64,000 nt of DNA from Erythrocercus mccallii. Lineage: Eukaryota > Chordata > Aves > Passeriformes > Dicruridae. Position numbers and translations under genes: made by a program. The DNA is taken from contig VZRG01000357.1 in the NCBI GenBank assembly GCA_013397435.1, forward strand, positions 387,793-451,792. The letters are read 5' to 3'. A model generated the notes under the pieces. That model was given only the letters and a program-made list of their open reading frames with translations. It ran no database searches and was not told where the DNA came from. Positions within the stretch are counted from its first letter, which is position 1. Every line of letters starts with the position of its first letter. Positions 1-12,100 of this stretch are shown one piece after another.

Positions 1-1849
1 AGTGAGACAGTAAAATTATGGGGTTTGTGATGTTTATGAAAACACAGATTTGATAGAGATATTGCTACTCCTTGCTCTTTTGGGAGTCCCTCTTTTCAAA
101 GTAAAATGCCAACCCTGTCTTTCTCTCAGTGTTGTTTGTTTTCATTAAACCATGTTAGCATCTCTTTCCTTGCTAACATCCCTCCTGTGTTCCATGAGTA
201 TCAACTGCTTGCACTCAAAGGTATTTTGATTATATGTGGATATGTTAATTAGACCAGTTGTGCTTAGTTTGGGTTTGCTTTTGAGGTTTGGATTTCTTTC
301 AGTCTTGAAGGTTTTTTTAATTTCTCCTGCTTTGCCTGTTGTTTTTACCTGCTTTTTTTTTAATATGATAAAGTTGTTACACCAAAATATATATGTTTGT
401 AATGTGAAAACCTTAAAGCCTTTTGTAAAATTTGACTGTTCTCTTAGCTGTATCTTAAAGCAGTTTTGTGAGGTCAGGAGGTGTAGCACTTAAAAGTTTG
501 TCTGGAATGGATAAAACATAACCTGGGATCAGTGGCCCATTAAAACCCTGGAACTAAGTATATAGATAATTTATTCACCAGACCAAAGGTAGAGTAGCTT
601 TGAGCTTGAGTTTGTAAGAAAGCAGAAATTATTTTGCCAGGTCACCCTGTCTCTGATCTTGCTTCAAACATTTCTTTTTGTTTATGGATGAAGTTAGGCT
701 GCTGGGTAGGGAAATTTTCAATCTCTTGCACAATTATGCCATTATGTGATTTAATATCTGTCCACCTGACTGTCACACTTGCTGTGCCTTTCTCGTATAA
801 ATTTCTGCACTGATCTGGTTAATTAGAAGATTAAACCATTTTTGCATGTTAGATTTGGCTCATTTTTAATAACTGTCCTCAAGCAGCATAAAATTTATGA
901 TGTATTTAGTGGCTTTGCATAGAACTAAAAATGCATGTGCATTTTAATTTAACAGACTCTAAGAAAAGAAACAGTAGGCTTGTACAAGAAATAATCATAT
1001 ACACAGTAACCAAAATTTTTTATGGAGAATCACACAATATTAGAACACTTCTAATTTTCAGCTGTAGAAATCCAATATAACTTGTGTACCATTCTGGATA
1101 TTTTCATCAGACCTGCATTGGAAAGTGAATTTTTTTTTTTTAGTTTCTGTTAATTTGAAGGAGCGGGGTCCATTTTCATTTGGAACATTGTTTTGTTTAA
1201 ATAAATGTTCTCTGTTTTAGAGAGAACTGGAAAGTAAATTCCAGAAGCATTTGAGTAGCATCCAGAATACAAATTTAGTATTTTCAAATTTATCCAATCC
1301 TATTCTCATTCTGCCCATCATTTACTGAATTGAAACTGGGAGGTATTTGAGGAACAAAGTAAAGGGATAAATACCTAGAGGAATGGGCTTGAGATGCAGG
1401 GTTATTTTTGTTGTTGTTTGGTTGGGATTTTTTTACAGCGTGGCACTGACAGTTATAAAAAGATGAAAAAAAAAATTAGGATTTTACTGTTCCTATTATT
1501 TGAATCTCGTAGTAACCAAGGTTTGCATCATAGTCAATTCAGTGATAAAATGTCAATCTGTGTGCAGAAGTATGTACTAATCAGATGGAGGCTCTCACTG
1601 GAGTTTCAATATTCCCTTAAATATTACAGCAAATTCATTTTCTAAATAGATTTTACTTTATTATTTATTACGTAGTACATATATTTTTATTGAAAAAAAT
1701 TGCCAAGCTCTTAAATGTTCACTGAATTATATATGAGCACAATGTAGAAATTTGTAGAAAGGGGCTTTTAAAGAAAGCTTTGCTTTTGATACTGTTTACA
1801 AGAGATTTATTTTTTTGAGGCTGCATGTCCTCTGGTTTTTGTGATTTAG
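1..1849 (+). other. RBM33: Intron upstream of the first visible exon (3' part)
   Basis: AT-rich noncoding sequence ending in a pyrimidine-rich tract and the acceptor TTTAG at 1845-1849. I find no exon in it that matches the expected acidic N-terminal RBM33 sequence. Short open frames here have no recognisable content. Confidence 0.7.
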
Positions 1850-2021
1850 GCAGCTATTGGGTCTCTGGAACTTCAAGAAGAAACAAAAGAAGAATCTGAT
1901 GAAGAGGAGGATGATGATGGGGAGTCTGGACGATTACGTTTCAAAACTGAACGGAAAGAAGGAACGATCATCAGGCTCTCAGATGTGACAAGAGAAAGGA
2001 GAAACATTCCAGAAACTTTGG
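1850..2021 (+). CDS. RBM33: RBM33 exon a: acidic patch and conserved core block
   Basis: This exon of 172 nt encodes residues 1-57 of the visible protein plus the first base of codon 58. It starts in phase 0 after the acceptor AG at 1848-1849 and ends before GTGAGG at 2022. The product begins AAIGSLELQEE, passes through an acidic run (EESDEEEDDDGES) that looks like a casein kinase 2 substrate, and then gives GRLRFKTERKEGTIIRLSDV followed by TRERRNIPETL. This last block is highly conserved in RBM33 orthologues and is the best single identifier in the window. It precedes the RNA-binding domains and has no named fold. Further N-terminal exons must lie upstream because no initiator methionine is available in frame. 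Confidence 0.93.
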
Positions 2022-5000
2022 GTGAGGTTTTGTGGCAATGGATTGTTTTGCAGAGCTGTAAGGAACGATAGTAAAGGGCAAAAGGATGTTTTAGCTGAGG
2101 GTGCATTCCAAATGTGTTTGCAACCACAAGAACATATTTCTACAAACCACATAGACACTTTGTCTTGTTTGTACAAAAAGTGCTGGTGGCTTTATAATAC
2201 AGAATATTTTAAAACCAAGAGTGCACTGGAATAACCAAATTTCTGCACATGATTACAAGCTAAATGACAATTGCATTTGTTTTCCTGTATCTGTGGATTT
2301 ATTCTTTAGTTTAATATAAAAACAAGACCAGCCAATAAAGAGAACCTGTAGTAGAGTTTGACTGTTAAAAGAACAGTGATTTGAACTAGACTTTTAAATG
2401 GAATTTTAAGTGATTTGGGATGTAGCTCTGAGGTACAAGGAAAAGATGAGTGCAGATGTGTATGATTCTATAAAGGGGTTTTTTTGGAAACTAATGTTTG
2501 GCAAAATCATTGCTGTTGTGAAATGGTTTCTATTCATACTAGTTTTTCTTAATAATTTATTGATAGAGACCAGATAATTGACCATGTGGTAGAAGGTTAA
2601 ACCACAAAAATTTCTGTTTGCATATAAATACCTGCTTCCTTTTAAGATTATGGAGCAAATTTTTACAGCTGCTGTGGTTTAAAAATGAAATTTCATTGCA
2701 GACCTACATCTCCTTAGTCTAAAATATGAACATAGTTCAGAAAACACTTAAAGAGGAATTAACATTTCAGTTGAAGTTACAAACGTAATTTCCATCCTGT
2801 CACATTTTGGTGACCTTTTGTGACAGCTTGTCTCTATTGGAGGAGTGCATTCTTACTTACTGATTAAAGATGTCATTTGAAACCATTTTATTACCAGCAA
2901 TAGTGAAATTAATCTTGACACTTAGAGACACTAGAAAAATAATTGCTGATTCACTGCATTAACTGTGTGTGAGAACTGTACAGTCAAGATGAGACCCAAG
3001 TGTGTGCTGGTAAAAAAAAATGTAAAAATACACTGTTCTCAATAATGTAGCTAAGATCCTTCCTAAACATTTCTTCATCCAAGATAATGTAAAGAATGGT
3101 ATTTCAAAGTTCAGAAGAGAGATATTGTAGGACAGGTATGCAATTGATTTCTAGCAATACCAAGTGTGTCACCTTTGGTAAGAAATACATACCTTCTTTC
3201 AGTGCCTGTAGGTAGTCTTCTCAGAGTGGGAATTGTCATAATTCTCTGGATGTAATCACCTGTTAAAGAATGTGAAGAGGAAAAATGTCTTTGGTATTAC
3301 CAAACTAAAGTATTCCCTCTGTATCTAATCAAAAATACACAACCAAACCCTTAGACTTATGTAGAACTAATTGCAAAGTGCTAACAAAAGTCAGTTGGAT
3401 GTGGCAGTACATGTTATTATGCCCTGCTTAGTTGGCTTATGTTCACTGTGATGCCTCAGGGCTGAGATTTCAGGCAGGGCTAGGAAGTTAAAGTGAGTGT
3501 TTTAAATTTGTCCAGTTGCTCTGTGTCCAGAAGCACAGAGTATAATCAGTTTGCAGATCTGGATGATGAGGAGAAAAGAAATGGCAACATATTGCATATA
3601 TATGTAAATAAGTATTTGTAGTTGTGCATGAGTTCTTAGTCAGGGAGAACCTGTATTCATGTGAATACCTGGCTGTGCTTTGGAAGAGCCCAGGGAGGGA
3701 AAGAGAAGCTCTTCTTCCTCTGCTCATCACCTGTTTTCTTGAGGAGTCTGAGGTTGCTCTCAGGGAAGCAGGCACTGTTTTTGTTGCTTCCCTCCTTGCA
3801 AAACCACCTTCCATGTCATCTCATCTGCTTGATATCTGTGTGTGGGACACAATGCTCTCAAATTCAATATGCAGCCCCCCTCATAAAACAGCTGACTATA
3901 TTTTGCTGTGTGGTGATGTGTAGCTACAGCCAGCACTTGAGGTGCTCATGGCATCAGTCTTAACTTTTGCAAGAAGGTTCTGAACCTGCACTTACGTGTC
4001 TAAGCAAAATTCTTCACAGGTAGGACAGTTGCCCTCAGTGGCATGTTCTGGGGGAAGTATGCTTGATGTTGATGTAATCTTTTTATTTTTAAAATTCAGT
4101 GGTTATATTGTACTTCTGTGGTCATAGATGTATGAATGTGAATTTGTGTATGGTTTTGTTCGGGATATTTTTCTCCAAAGTTGGTGTTACACGTGTTCCG
4201 TACTCTGGCTGAAAAGCTGACAGTGTGGACTGTGCCTTTAAGGACATGGCCTTAAAAGTTTGAGAAATTTTGTGTAAAGTGAGGAGGAAAACAATTCTTG
4301 TATTTTAAAGAGAGTGATTCTGCACATCCAAGATTGGCAGACTTGACTCTGCATGGATGCAGTCATCCCTTCCCCAAGCTTAATCAGCACAGTGCTCTGA
4401 AGTAATTTTGTTTGAATTAAAAGAATTTTGCCCATTCTTCCAAATTTCTATTCAGTGTCTTTCAGTGTGTGCTCAAGAGGCTGAGAGACTTGGCCATAGT
4501 CTTGCTTTTTAGGGAGCCTAGCTCTGTTCCCAGGTTCATTAAAAATTGGTTTCCTCACATGTGATTTCTAAGCTATTTAATAGGAACTTTTCTTCTTATC
4601 TTTCTTCATAAACAGTGGTAGGTACTTGTTGCAATGATTGAACTTTATTTTCCAGACTACAGCCTTGCTGAGTTCAGGGTTGTAGTCTGGAAGATGGCAG
4701 AGAAATTGCCCTGCCTGTGCTGTTCCTGGGAAAACAAAATAACTGTCCAACCAGTAGCACGCCCTGGATGCCCTGCAAGACTTGGATCATTTCTGATAAG
4801 GGAAAGAGAATTACTCTTTTGCAATATAGAGACACTATTTTCCCCCAGGGATATATGGGAAATAGCAGTGTATCTTTCTGGCAGGTCAGGGCAAAGCCCA
4901 CATGAGCTCTTTCATGTTTTTTGGGTTTCTGGAGAAAGGCAACTTGCTGTGGGTGTGGAGAGAAAGGAGACTTGAAATCAGAGCTCTGTTTTTCCCATCT

Positions 5001-6881
5001 AAGCAGCTTTTTGATCCCTGGCAGCCAAAGATGACTATGGCAGTTGTTTTACTTGTATCTGATGCTTTTGAGCTTTGGGCAGGAGTACATTTCTCTTTAT
5101 TTTTTCAGAAATGCACATGTGATACTTAAGACTTGAGGGACTGTGGTTCCTTCCCTCATTCTAAAAATTCTGTAAGATTTTTCCTGATAAAGCCTGGTTA
5201 TCTTGGGCTCTGCTGTGCAGATGCCTCATGGGCAAAGGTAGCATTTCATAAGAGTATTTGTTAAGGCTTTATGCCATTCAATTGTGATGTCAGAGTGGTG
5301 AGAAAAGGAGGTAGAGAAACTTGTCTCATCACCATCGTGCAAAAATGAAATAGGAAACTCAGGTAGATCCTGGGCTTTTAGAAATCTGTCATGTTTGCTA
5401 TGTTCTTAGAGGCCATCAGCAAGTTCAGAACTTTTAAAAACTGAAAAGCTCCTGCTTTGTGGAGGTGCTGAATACTTCTGAAAACTGGGACATGAAAATT
5501 TACAGTCTTTGCAGCTTAGTCACGCAGGTAGTTTTTGTAGCCAAGTAAGAACAACTGCCGCAGAGGGAATGCTCAGTGCTCACCCTTTTCTGCCCTTCTG
5601 TCAATCCTCGACTTCAAAGACTAATAGAGATTACTTATGAAGATGTTTAAGATGGTGGTTTAAGTAGCTTTGGCCTTTAGACTCACAAGAAATTGTAAGA
5701 GTTTTCTAATTGATTTAGTTATGTATTCTTGGGAGAGGATATCTAGTGGTGTTGAGACATAGTAGTGATGTCTCCTGCCAGATACTAATTACTTTAATTC
5801 TTGTATTCAGATATTATGGCCACTGTGTGTAGTATTGACAAATACCATATTAATTCAAAATGTGCTTTTATTCGTCAGGAATGCATTTGTTTTTAGTAGT
5901 CTATTTTGCCTTGTTAGAGGCAGAAATCAGTATTGGGGTAACAAAGGATCTCACTAGCACATAGCAAAAGATTCAGCTGCGTGTTTGAGTTAAAGTTGAT
6001 TACCCTTTGTAAGTGATTGAAACCTGGTGAGTGGTTCTGCTTATACTTTCATGAGGTCTTTCCTTAAGTCTGTTGTAGACCTTTTCTGTATTTTCAAGTG
6101 ATTTCATTACCTGGATCTATTACTGCATGATTTGTTGATTAATGTTGTCAGCATTGTCCCAGGTTTCAAGCAAATCTGTCATATTTGCTGAGTACCACAT
6201 GTTCTCTGGTGTTTGCCTTTGATATGTTGGGTGGGTGTTATCAGCAGCCATGTGTTTGACTTGAGCTGAGCACAGATTTTAATGTGTGCTCTCTCTTCAG
6301 TGGAATTACCCCTTGTGAAGTACACCTGGTTCTTAAACCACATACAATAAAACAAAAATTAAGTAGTTATGTTCTAGAAACGCTTCAGCAAGAGAATGTC
6401 CTTCTTTGGAATAAGGCCAATGTGCAGTTGAGTATGGTGCATAAAATCTGTTTATATGGAAGACTCAACAAATCCATTACTGTAAAGTTTACTGCAGATT
6501 CATTGTCTTGCCCGACATCTGCAGATAAGTGAGATGTTAAGGATAACAAAACTTTGAGAGGAGCCACAGCCTCCACTTAGAGCAGAAGGCAGACTTCAGT
6601 ACCTTCTTCAAAAAGAAAACAACCAAACCTTTTTGTTCATGTTTGTTTCATTTATCTGCTGCTTTTTCCCTGTGCAAGAGACACAAGTATCTGTGCTTTT
6701 TCCTTTTAAAGATGTCTTTAATGAAATGTTAACATGCCACCTAAAGGAGATCAAAGTGCCTGCAAATTTTATGTTAGTCACATGGATTTTTCTGTAGTTC
6801 TGGCAGGGTATTATTTGTCATTGTGTTTTCCACCTTTTCATCACAAAGCTAAACTATTTCCCCCCATTTCTCTCTCAACAG
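2022..6881 (+). other. RBM33: Intron between exons a and b
   Basis: Noncoding intron of about 4.9 kb with donor GTGAGG and acceptor CTCAACAG. Its main structural feature is a long hairpin at 4645-4697, listed separately. The short open frames at 3.5-5.1 kb and 6.3-6.6 kb have no recognisable domains and are not flanked by convincing splice sites. Confidence 0.8.
4645..4697. repeat. Near-perfect hairpin, 23-bp stem and 7-nt loop
   Basis: Positions 4645-4667 pair with 4675-4697. The inner 12 pairs, 4650-4661 (TTCCAGACTACA) with 4681-4692 (TGTAGTCTGGAA), are perfect. The rest are Watson-Crick or G-U pairs if transcribed on the plus strand, leaving loop CTGAGTT. It could be a small inverted-repeat element, a MITE remnant or a template-switch product. 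It is short for a microRNA precursor, but the stem is unusually regular for unconstrained intron. Confidence 0.7.
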
Positions 6882-7090
6882 AGCTTTCTGCAGAAGCCCA
6901 AGCAGCGTTACGTGAATTTGAAGAGAGGGAAAGGCAGCTTAAGCAGGGGCGATACGGCTCCAGGAGAGGAGGGAGAAGAGGAGGCTCAGTTATGTGCCAC
7001 GGAATGGGAGAACAAAGGAGAGACAATAACGATAGGGGAAGAATGAAGGATCACAGGCCCGCACTGCTGCCAAACCAGCCATCAACAATG
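6882..7090 (+). CDS. RBM33: RBM33 exon b: charged helix and arginine/glycine-rich segment
   Basis: This exon of 209 nt completes codon 58 (G from exon a plus AG here, giving Glu) and runs to codon 127 in phase 0. It encodes LSAEAQAALREFEERERQLK, a likely charged helix, then QGRYGSRRGGRRGGS, an RGG/RG-type basic patch of the kind that binds RNA and can be methylated on arginine, then a basic stretch ending in DHRPALLPNQPSTM. The acceptor is TCTCTCTCAACAG; the donor after ATG is GTACCT, a weaker match to consensus than the neighbouring donors. The open frame extends upstream of the exon by chance to an ATG at 6734, which is not needed because the exon joins exon a in frame. Confidence 0.93.
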
Positions 7091-8870
7091 GTACCTTTTA
7101 ATCCTTAGTATTCTTTGAGCATCCTTGCAGGAAGTTGTGGAGAAATGCATTTTAAATCATGAATCTTTGCAAAGGTGGCATATATGTTCCAGCGTAGACC
7201 TTCTGCTCTTGCAAGGCACTGTTAGGCAGTATGGGCTTTGTGTGACATGATGATTATAAAGTATGTGCTTAGTCCTGTTACTGGCTTCACCTTGAGCAAT
7301 CTCAAGACCTCCAAATGAAAAGTGCATTTTGACTGATAAATCATAGTCAGACTTACCTGCTGGTTTGCATGAGGATGGAGGAAAAACTGAATTCCTCTGA
7401 GAAGTCTACATGCAACACGGGAACATGTTCAGTCCCCCGTTATTCATAATAATGTAGTTTAAAAAATACAGTTCTGTAAAATACGTCTTAGGTTCTGTCA
7501 AGGTAGTATTTTTGCTGATGCTTCTTTTAAAAAATCTATTTGCATATAAGCCATACTACTGTGGAAGTAAATAAAGCCCTAGGACAATAATCACCACTTC
7601 ATTACTAGATAAGTTATTTTGGGATTTCAAATGGAATTTATCTTTGTCACTACTTTCTTTGCTATGCTTTGTATCGCAATCTGAAAGACTTTACTTTTTC
7701 CATCAAAAAAACCTTACAAAAACCAAAACCAACTCCAGCAAGGGGTCAACACTTATTTTTGTTCACTGTCATAAAATATACTGGAAGCTGAGATTGTAGA
7801 ACAAAGTCTGTATATGTCTTTGCAGGAGAAGGTCATCTGTGTTAAAGGTGATTTTTTCCAACAGCAGTAAGTAGGTGCTGGTCACTGGCAGGAGTCAGTG
7901 GATATCTCAGTGCTTGAGAGCCATGCAGTAGTATATTTTGTGCTTTTTAATCAGTGAAGGTTGATTTTTTTTTTTCCATTTTGCTGCAGTCCTTGCAAGC
8001 TATTTTGATTTTAAATGTAAATATTTTTGTGCTCATCACAGTGTCTTCTTGTGCATACTACGTAGCTGCTTTGCGTCATGTATAGGGCTGCTGAAAGAAA
8101 CAATATCACACTTCTGTTGCTAAAAGGTTGCCTCTTTGGGTCTCTTCTTGCACATCTGTTTGGAAGTTACTGGACTAGAACTGAGATCTAGTGACAGTGA
8201 CTTGAGAGGCAGAATCTGTGAAAAGAGACACAGTATTTTTTTAATTAGTAGTAATTTTGGCCATTTGTTTTTGAGAGTTGGGTAGCAAGAGACTTTCTTC
8301 TGTGTTCAGAAAGACACAAAAATACTTTAAAAGATATCTTCAAATGAGTTTTTTTCTTCAGCCAGTATGGATAAGTGTGCTGCACTGATATTGAAGAGTA
8401 TTTGAACTTGTGCTGCGCTGATACCTGAATTTGTATTTTGACTTCTGTTGCAAGTGCTAGGTCTTATCTCAGAGAGGCCTATCTATACATGAGACAAAAG
8501 GTAGTGGATTTGTTTTGATACTAGGACTCAAATTTCTAGTTATCTTCACATAAACCGTATTGCAGTTAATAACACTGACACATGCAGAACTCATATGAAA
8601 CTAAGTTTCACTCTTTAAAATGAGTGAATGTGTCTGCATTCCCCATGCTTCTTTACTCTTTGCTGTCCTCTCCTTCATATGAATGCTTTTGATTGCTCCC
8701 TTGCTTTCTTGTGCTGATGGTTTTTAGTGATTCCAGTTAATTATAGGGAATTTTCTCTGTCCAATAATTGACCTTAATTGTTCTCCAGAGATGTCTTGGT
8801 TTTATGCTCATTTGTGTCAGGATATTTTTACTTTAAAGCCTAGTGACTCTGTTCTTTTGTCTGACTTTAG
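7091..8870 (+). other. RBM33: Intron between exons b and c
   Basis: Noncoding intron of about 1.8 kb, donor GTACCT, acceptor GACTTTAG. No repeat, RNA gene or second coding segment was recognised. Confidence 0.75.
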
Positions 8871-8957
8871 ACTCACTCACAGAGGTTAATTCCAACACAC
8901 CAGCAACCTGTTATGAGTCTGTTCCAGCAGCAACAGCAGCAGCAGCAACAACAACAA

Positions 8958-8992
<35 letters not shown>

Positions 8993-9177
8993 ACAGTTAC
9001 AATCTCTGCTTCCTTTACAGCATCAGCATCATTCTTCTCCTCCTCCAGGGCTACATATGCCCCCTCAGATAGAAACACCTCGAATAATGATGACTCCCCC
9101 TCCAGTGACACCTCAGCAACCGAAGAATATACACATAAATCCACATTTCAAGGGGACAGTAGTGACGCCTGTACAAG
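8871..9177 (+). CDS. RBM33: RBM33 exon c: polyglutamine and proline-rich segment
   Basis: This exon of 307 nt encodes residues 128-229 and the first base of codon 230. It opens THSQRLIPTHQQPVMSLF, then a run of 24 glutamines (residues 146-169), then LQSLLPLQHQHHSSPPPGLH and a proline- and threonine-rich segment with MMTPPPVTPQQPKNIHINPH, ending GTVVTPVQ before donor GTGAGC at 9178. The surrounding phrases match RBM33. Two other frames across the repeat are also open because CAG/CAA repeats read as Ala, Thr and Ser; these are shadows. Polyglutamine and proline-rich disorder suggests a scaffold or condensate-forming role, which is inference. Repeat length may vary between individuals. Confidence 0.93.
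8925..8996 (+). repeat. Interrupted CAG/CAA repeat encoding 24 glutamines
   Basis: There are 24 consecutive glutamine codons, 15 CAG and 9 CAA, with the longest uninterrupted CAG stretch only four codons. CAA interruptions are known to stabilise such tracts against expansion, and the mixed codons suggest selection on the protein run rather than simple recent slippage. Confidence 0.95.
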
Positions 9178-12100
9178 GTGAGCTTTCTGAACACCTTCCC
9201 AGGCATGCAAGCATGACTCATCTCATTCTTTGCCAGAAATGGAACAATTGGTTTGTTTATCACTTCATGGAAATGTGCTTCAGGCTGCTGGTTTTTTCTT
9301 GAAGCTTGAAACAAATGTTTTGCCTGAAGTAAGACATAATGTTGTTGGACTGTGGCCAAGTGAACAAGCAAAGCCTTTTCAGCTTTTATCATGTTTGCTA
9401 TTCTAATGTAAAGCCTGAGAAGAGCAATAAAAATGGAAACTGAAAAGAGAATGCTTTTCAAAAAACAATAAATGTCAGTTTTCAAAACTAGGAAAGTATT
9501 ACAATTTGTAAACTTCCCAAGACCATCTACCTGTTTTGGTAAGAGGGTGCTGAGGCACTCCTTGCAATGTACTTGCTCTGTGAAAGATACCAGTTGCTGT
9601 CCTTACTTGACAGGATACATGCCCTTAGTTTTCTTTTCACAGAATCATCTGTAATTGTTTTGATATGAAAATATGCAAATATGTTTTTTTCTCTAAGTTA
9701 ACACAAACATTTGGGCTTCGCTTCTTAAGGTATCTCTCAGCAAAGCTGTTCATTTTACTGCTTATTTAGGAAATGTTTAATCCCAAAGAGGGTTTAAAAA
9801 AGAGACACCTGCATACCTCTGACTTCTGATTATGTTGGGACAAGACAGACTAAAGGAATACATAAATATTTATATATATTTACAATTAGGTTTTCTGTAT
9901 TTCCCCCTCTTCACATCAGAAGGATTCCAAGCCAGTGCTATCTTTGCTTCATTTATTTGACCAATGAAAAGCAGGAATTTGGCAGGGTAGAATATTGCCA
10001 GTATATGGACGTCTGTTGTGCTTCTCACAGATGGCTTTGTAGTAGCTGTGTCAGAGAGCTTATTTTGCTTTTCCCTGTGGTGCTTCCCACCAAATTATGC
10101 ATCAGGACAGATTATCTGGAAGCATTCCAAAAGACGCTTTACTCTTGCATTTGTGCTTTCTGTGCATTTTTCTAGCACTACCAAAGTTAGGTTACAGTTT
10201 AATGAGAAGCAAAAATTGCTTTTAGATTATTCTAGATGCCTTTTCTCTGTCCCCGTGAAACAGTACGAGATCTTTTCTATCTAGGTTAGCAAATGTGATC
10301 ATAATCCTGGGAATGGCTACTGAGGGTTTGTGCTTTTGCCTAATGTCAAAAGTATCTCAGTGTGTTTTCTTTCTTGTGTCTGAGGATTTTTTTTTCACAT
10401 TATTAGGCAGCTTCAGGCTCTTCTCAGCTTTACCACTATGTCTGTGGCACTTTAGCTGTTGCAGGTCTCCTGCTTGATCTTGTTCATAGTCTGTTTTTCA
10501 GTCTTCATGCACATCCTCATTTCCTGAAAGTTGTGTACCTCCTGCAGGTTAGGAGATCTTTAGTATTGGATTTGTAAGGGGAAGGGTGGTTCTTGGGTTT
10601 TTTTTAGATCTTTCATCTACTGATTTTATGTGCAAGTTCATTTCTTGACTTGTAAAAATCCAGGTGTTCTCTTAGACTGAACAGCCCTGGAGAATGGGTG
10701 ATCGATTATTGAATGGTTTGAAAACCTGCATTCTGCAAGGAAGTTCTTTGCTCTGTGTATTGATGGCAGCTGCTTCATATGAAATCCCTTTGTTCCATTC
10801 ATTTTACTGAAGGAGTCCTTGGCAAGACTACTGAATTTTTCTGCTAATAGGTGTGCAGCATACTATTAAATACAATCTTTCAAGTCACTGTAGAAATTCA
10901 ATCTTCTTGATTAGAGAGCATGTATTGGAAGCTGAGTCTCCTGCAGTAACTGAGAGTGGTGGCCATCTCAGTCTTAATCGGAAACAGTACAGTTGTGTTA
11001 CATGACAATAAACACTTGCACACATATGGAAAATACAAAAATGTGTTGGAAATCAGGAGCTTTCTGTAGATAAATGAGCATAATTCTAAAACCTTCAATG
11101 GTATTTGCTTATTAAGATGAATTTTAAAGCAGTCACTGCAGGCAAATGGTAGATAGAAGTTCCAGTGTAGGGAGTGCTGTTCCAAACTTCCTCTTTAAAA
11201 AAATCTTCCTTTAATCAATCTACTTGAAGGCCCAGTAGGCAGAGACTGGTTGTTGACAGCAAAAGGATGCGTGTCACTTGCAGCATCAGGTTAATGGGAA
11301 GGATGAAAGATCAGATTGACTTTGTGTTCTTGATGATATCGTGCCCCTTCTTGGCTGAACATATTTCCACATACATAAGGGGCTTTACACCCGGGAGAAT
11401 ACAGTAAGATAGGTGCAAAGTTTATTGGGATTCTGTTGTTGAAAATGTGATGCCTGGAAGCGAAAAATGCCATGTCTGGAAGTGCATGATATGCACACTT
11501 AGGTTCTGGTAATTTTAATGGTGTGCTGTCATGTTTTAGTGTAGACTGGCATTTTTTCCTCTCTAATTTTATGGCAGGATAAAGCTCACACACTTCTAAT
11601 TGTCAGCACCAGGGACACTTTTCCTAACTGCAGATCATAGAAATACACTTTTTAAACATCTTTTTGGTTTGAGTTAGTCTTGAAATGCGTCGACTATATC
11701 AGTATTTTCTAAAAGAGACTCAAACCTCCTGTAAATTGTTACAAAATTTTCATGTGAATAAAATACCATGTATATGAGCTGTAGTAGGCAGCTACTTCAG
11801 CCTGGAAAGGTGTAGAAGCCCTGCTGAGGAATCCTATCATTGGCTTATTCCTTTGATGTTTCAAAGGCAATTCTCTTTACAGCAGCCACCATCTCCCTGC
11901 CCAGCCTTGAATCCTTATTTGAAAAAATAGTTGCTTTCAAGTCAGTTTTGTTTCAAATGAATTGGTGCTATTTTTAGTCTTTGAAGCTTCATAAATGATT
12001 AGGGACTTGGTTTATCAAACCCCTAAAAAATGAGCCTCTATGGATACCTGCTGCAGGTACTGTGCAGCTGTGCCTCCTGTGGCATTTGAATCCCGTATCA

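Noticed and set aside
6284..6532. 82-codon plus-strand open frame before exon b, preceded by CTCTTCAG
   Set aside because: Exons a and b share a split codon that joins directly; nothing in the peptide is recognisable.
8843..9181. Ala/Thr-rich frame and antisense Ala/Val-rich frame across the polyglutamine repeat
   Set aside because: CAG/CAA repeats are open in several frames; only the glutamine frame joins the neighbouring exons and matches RBM33.
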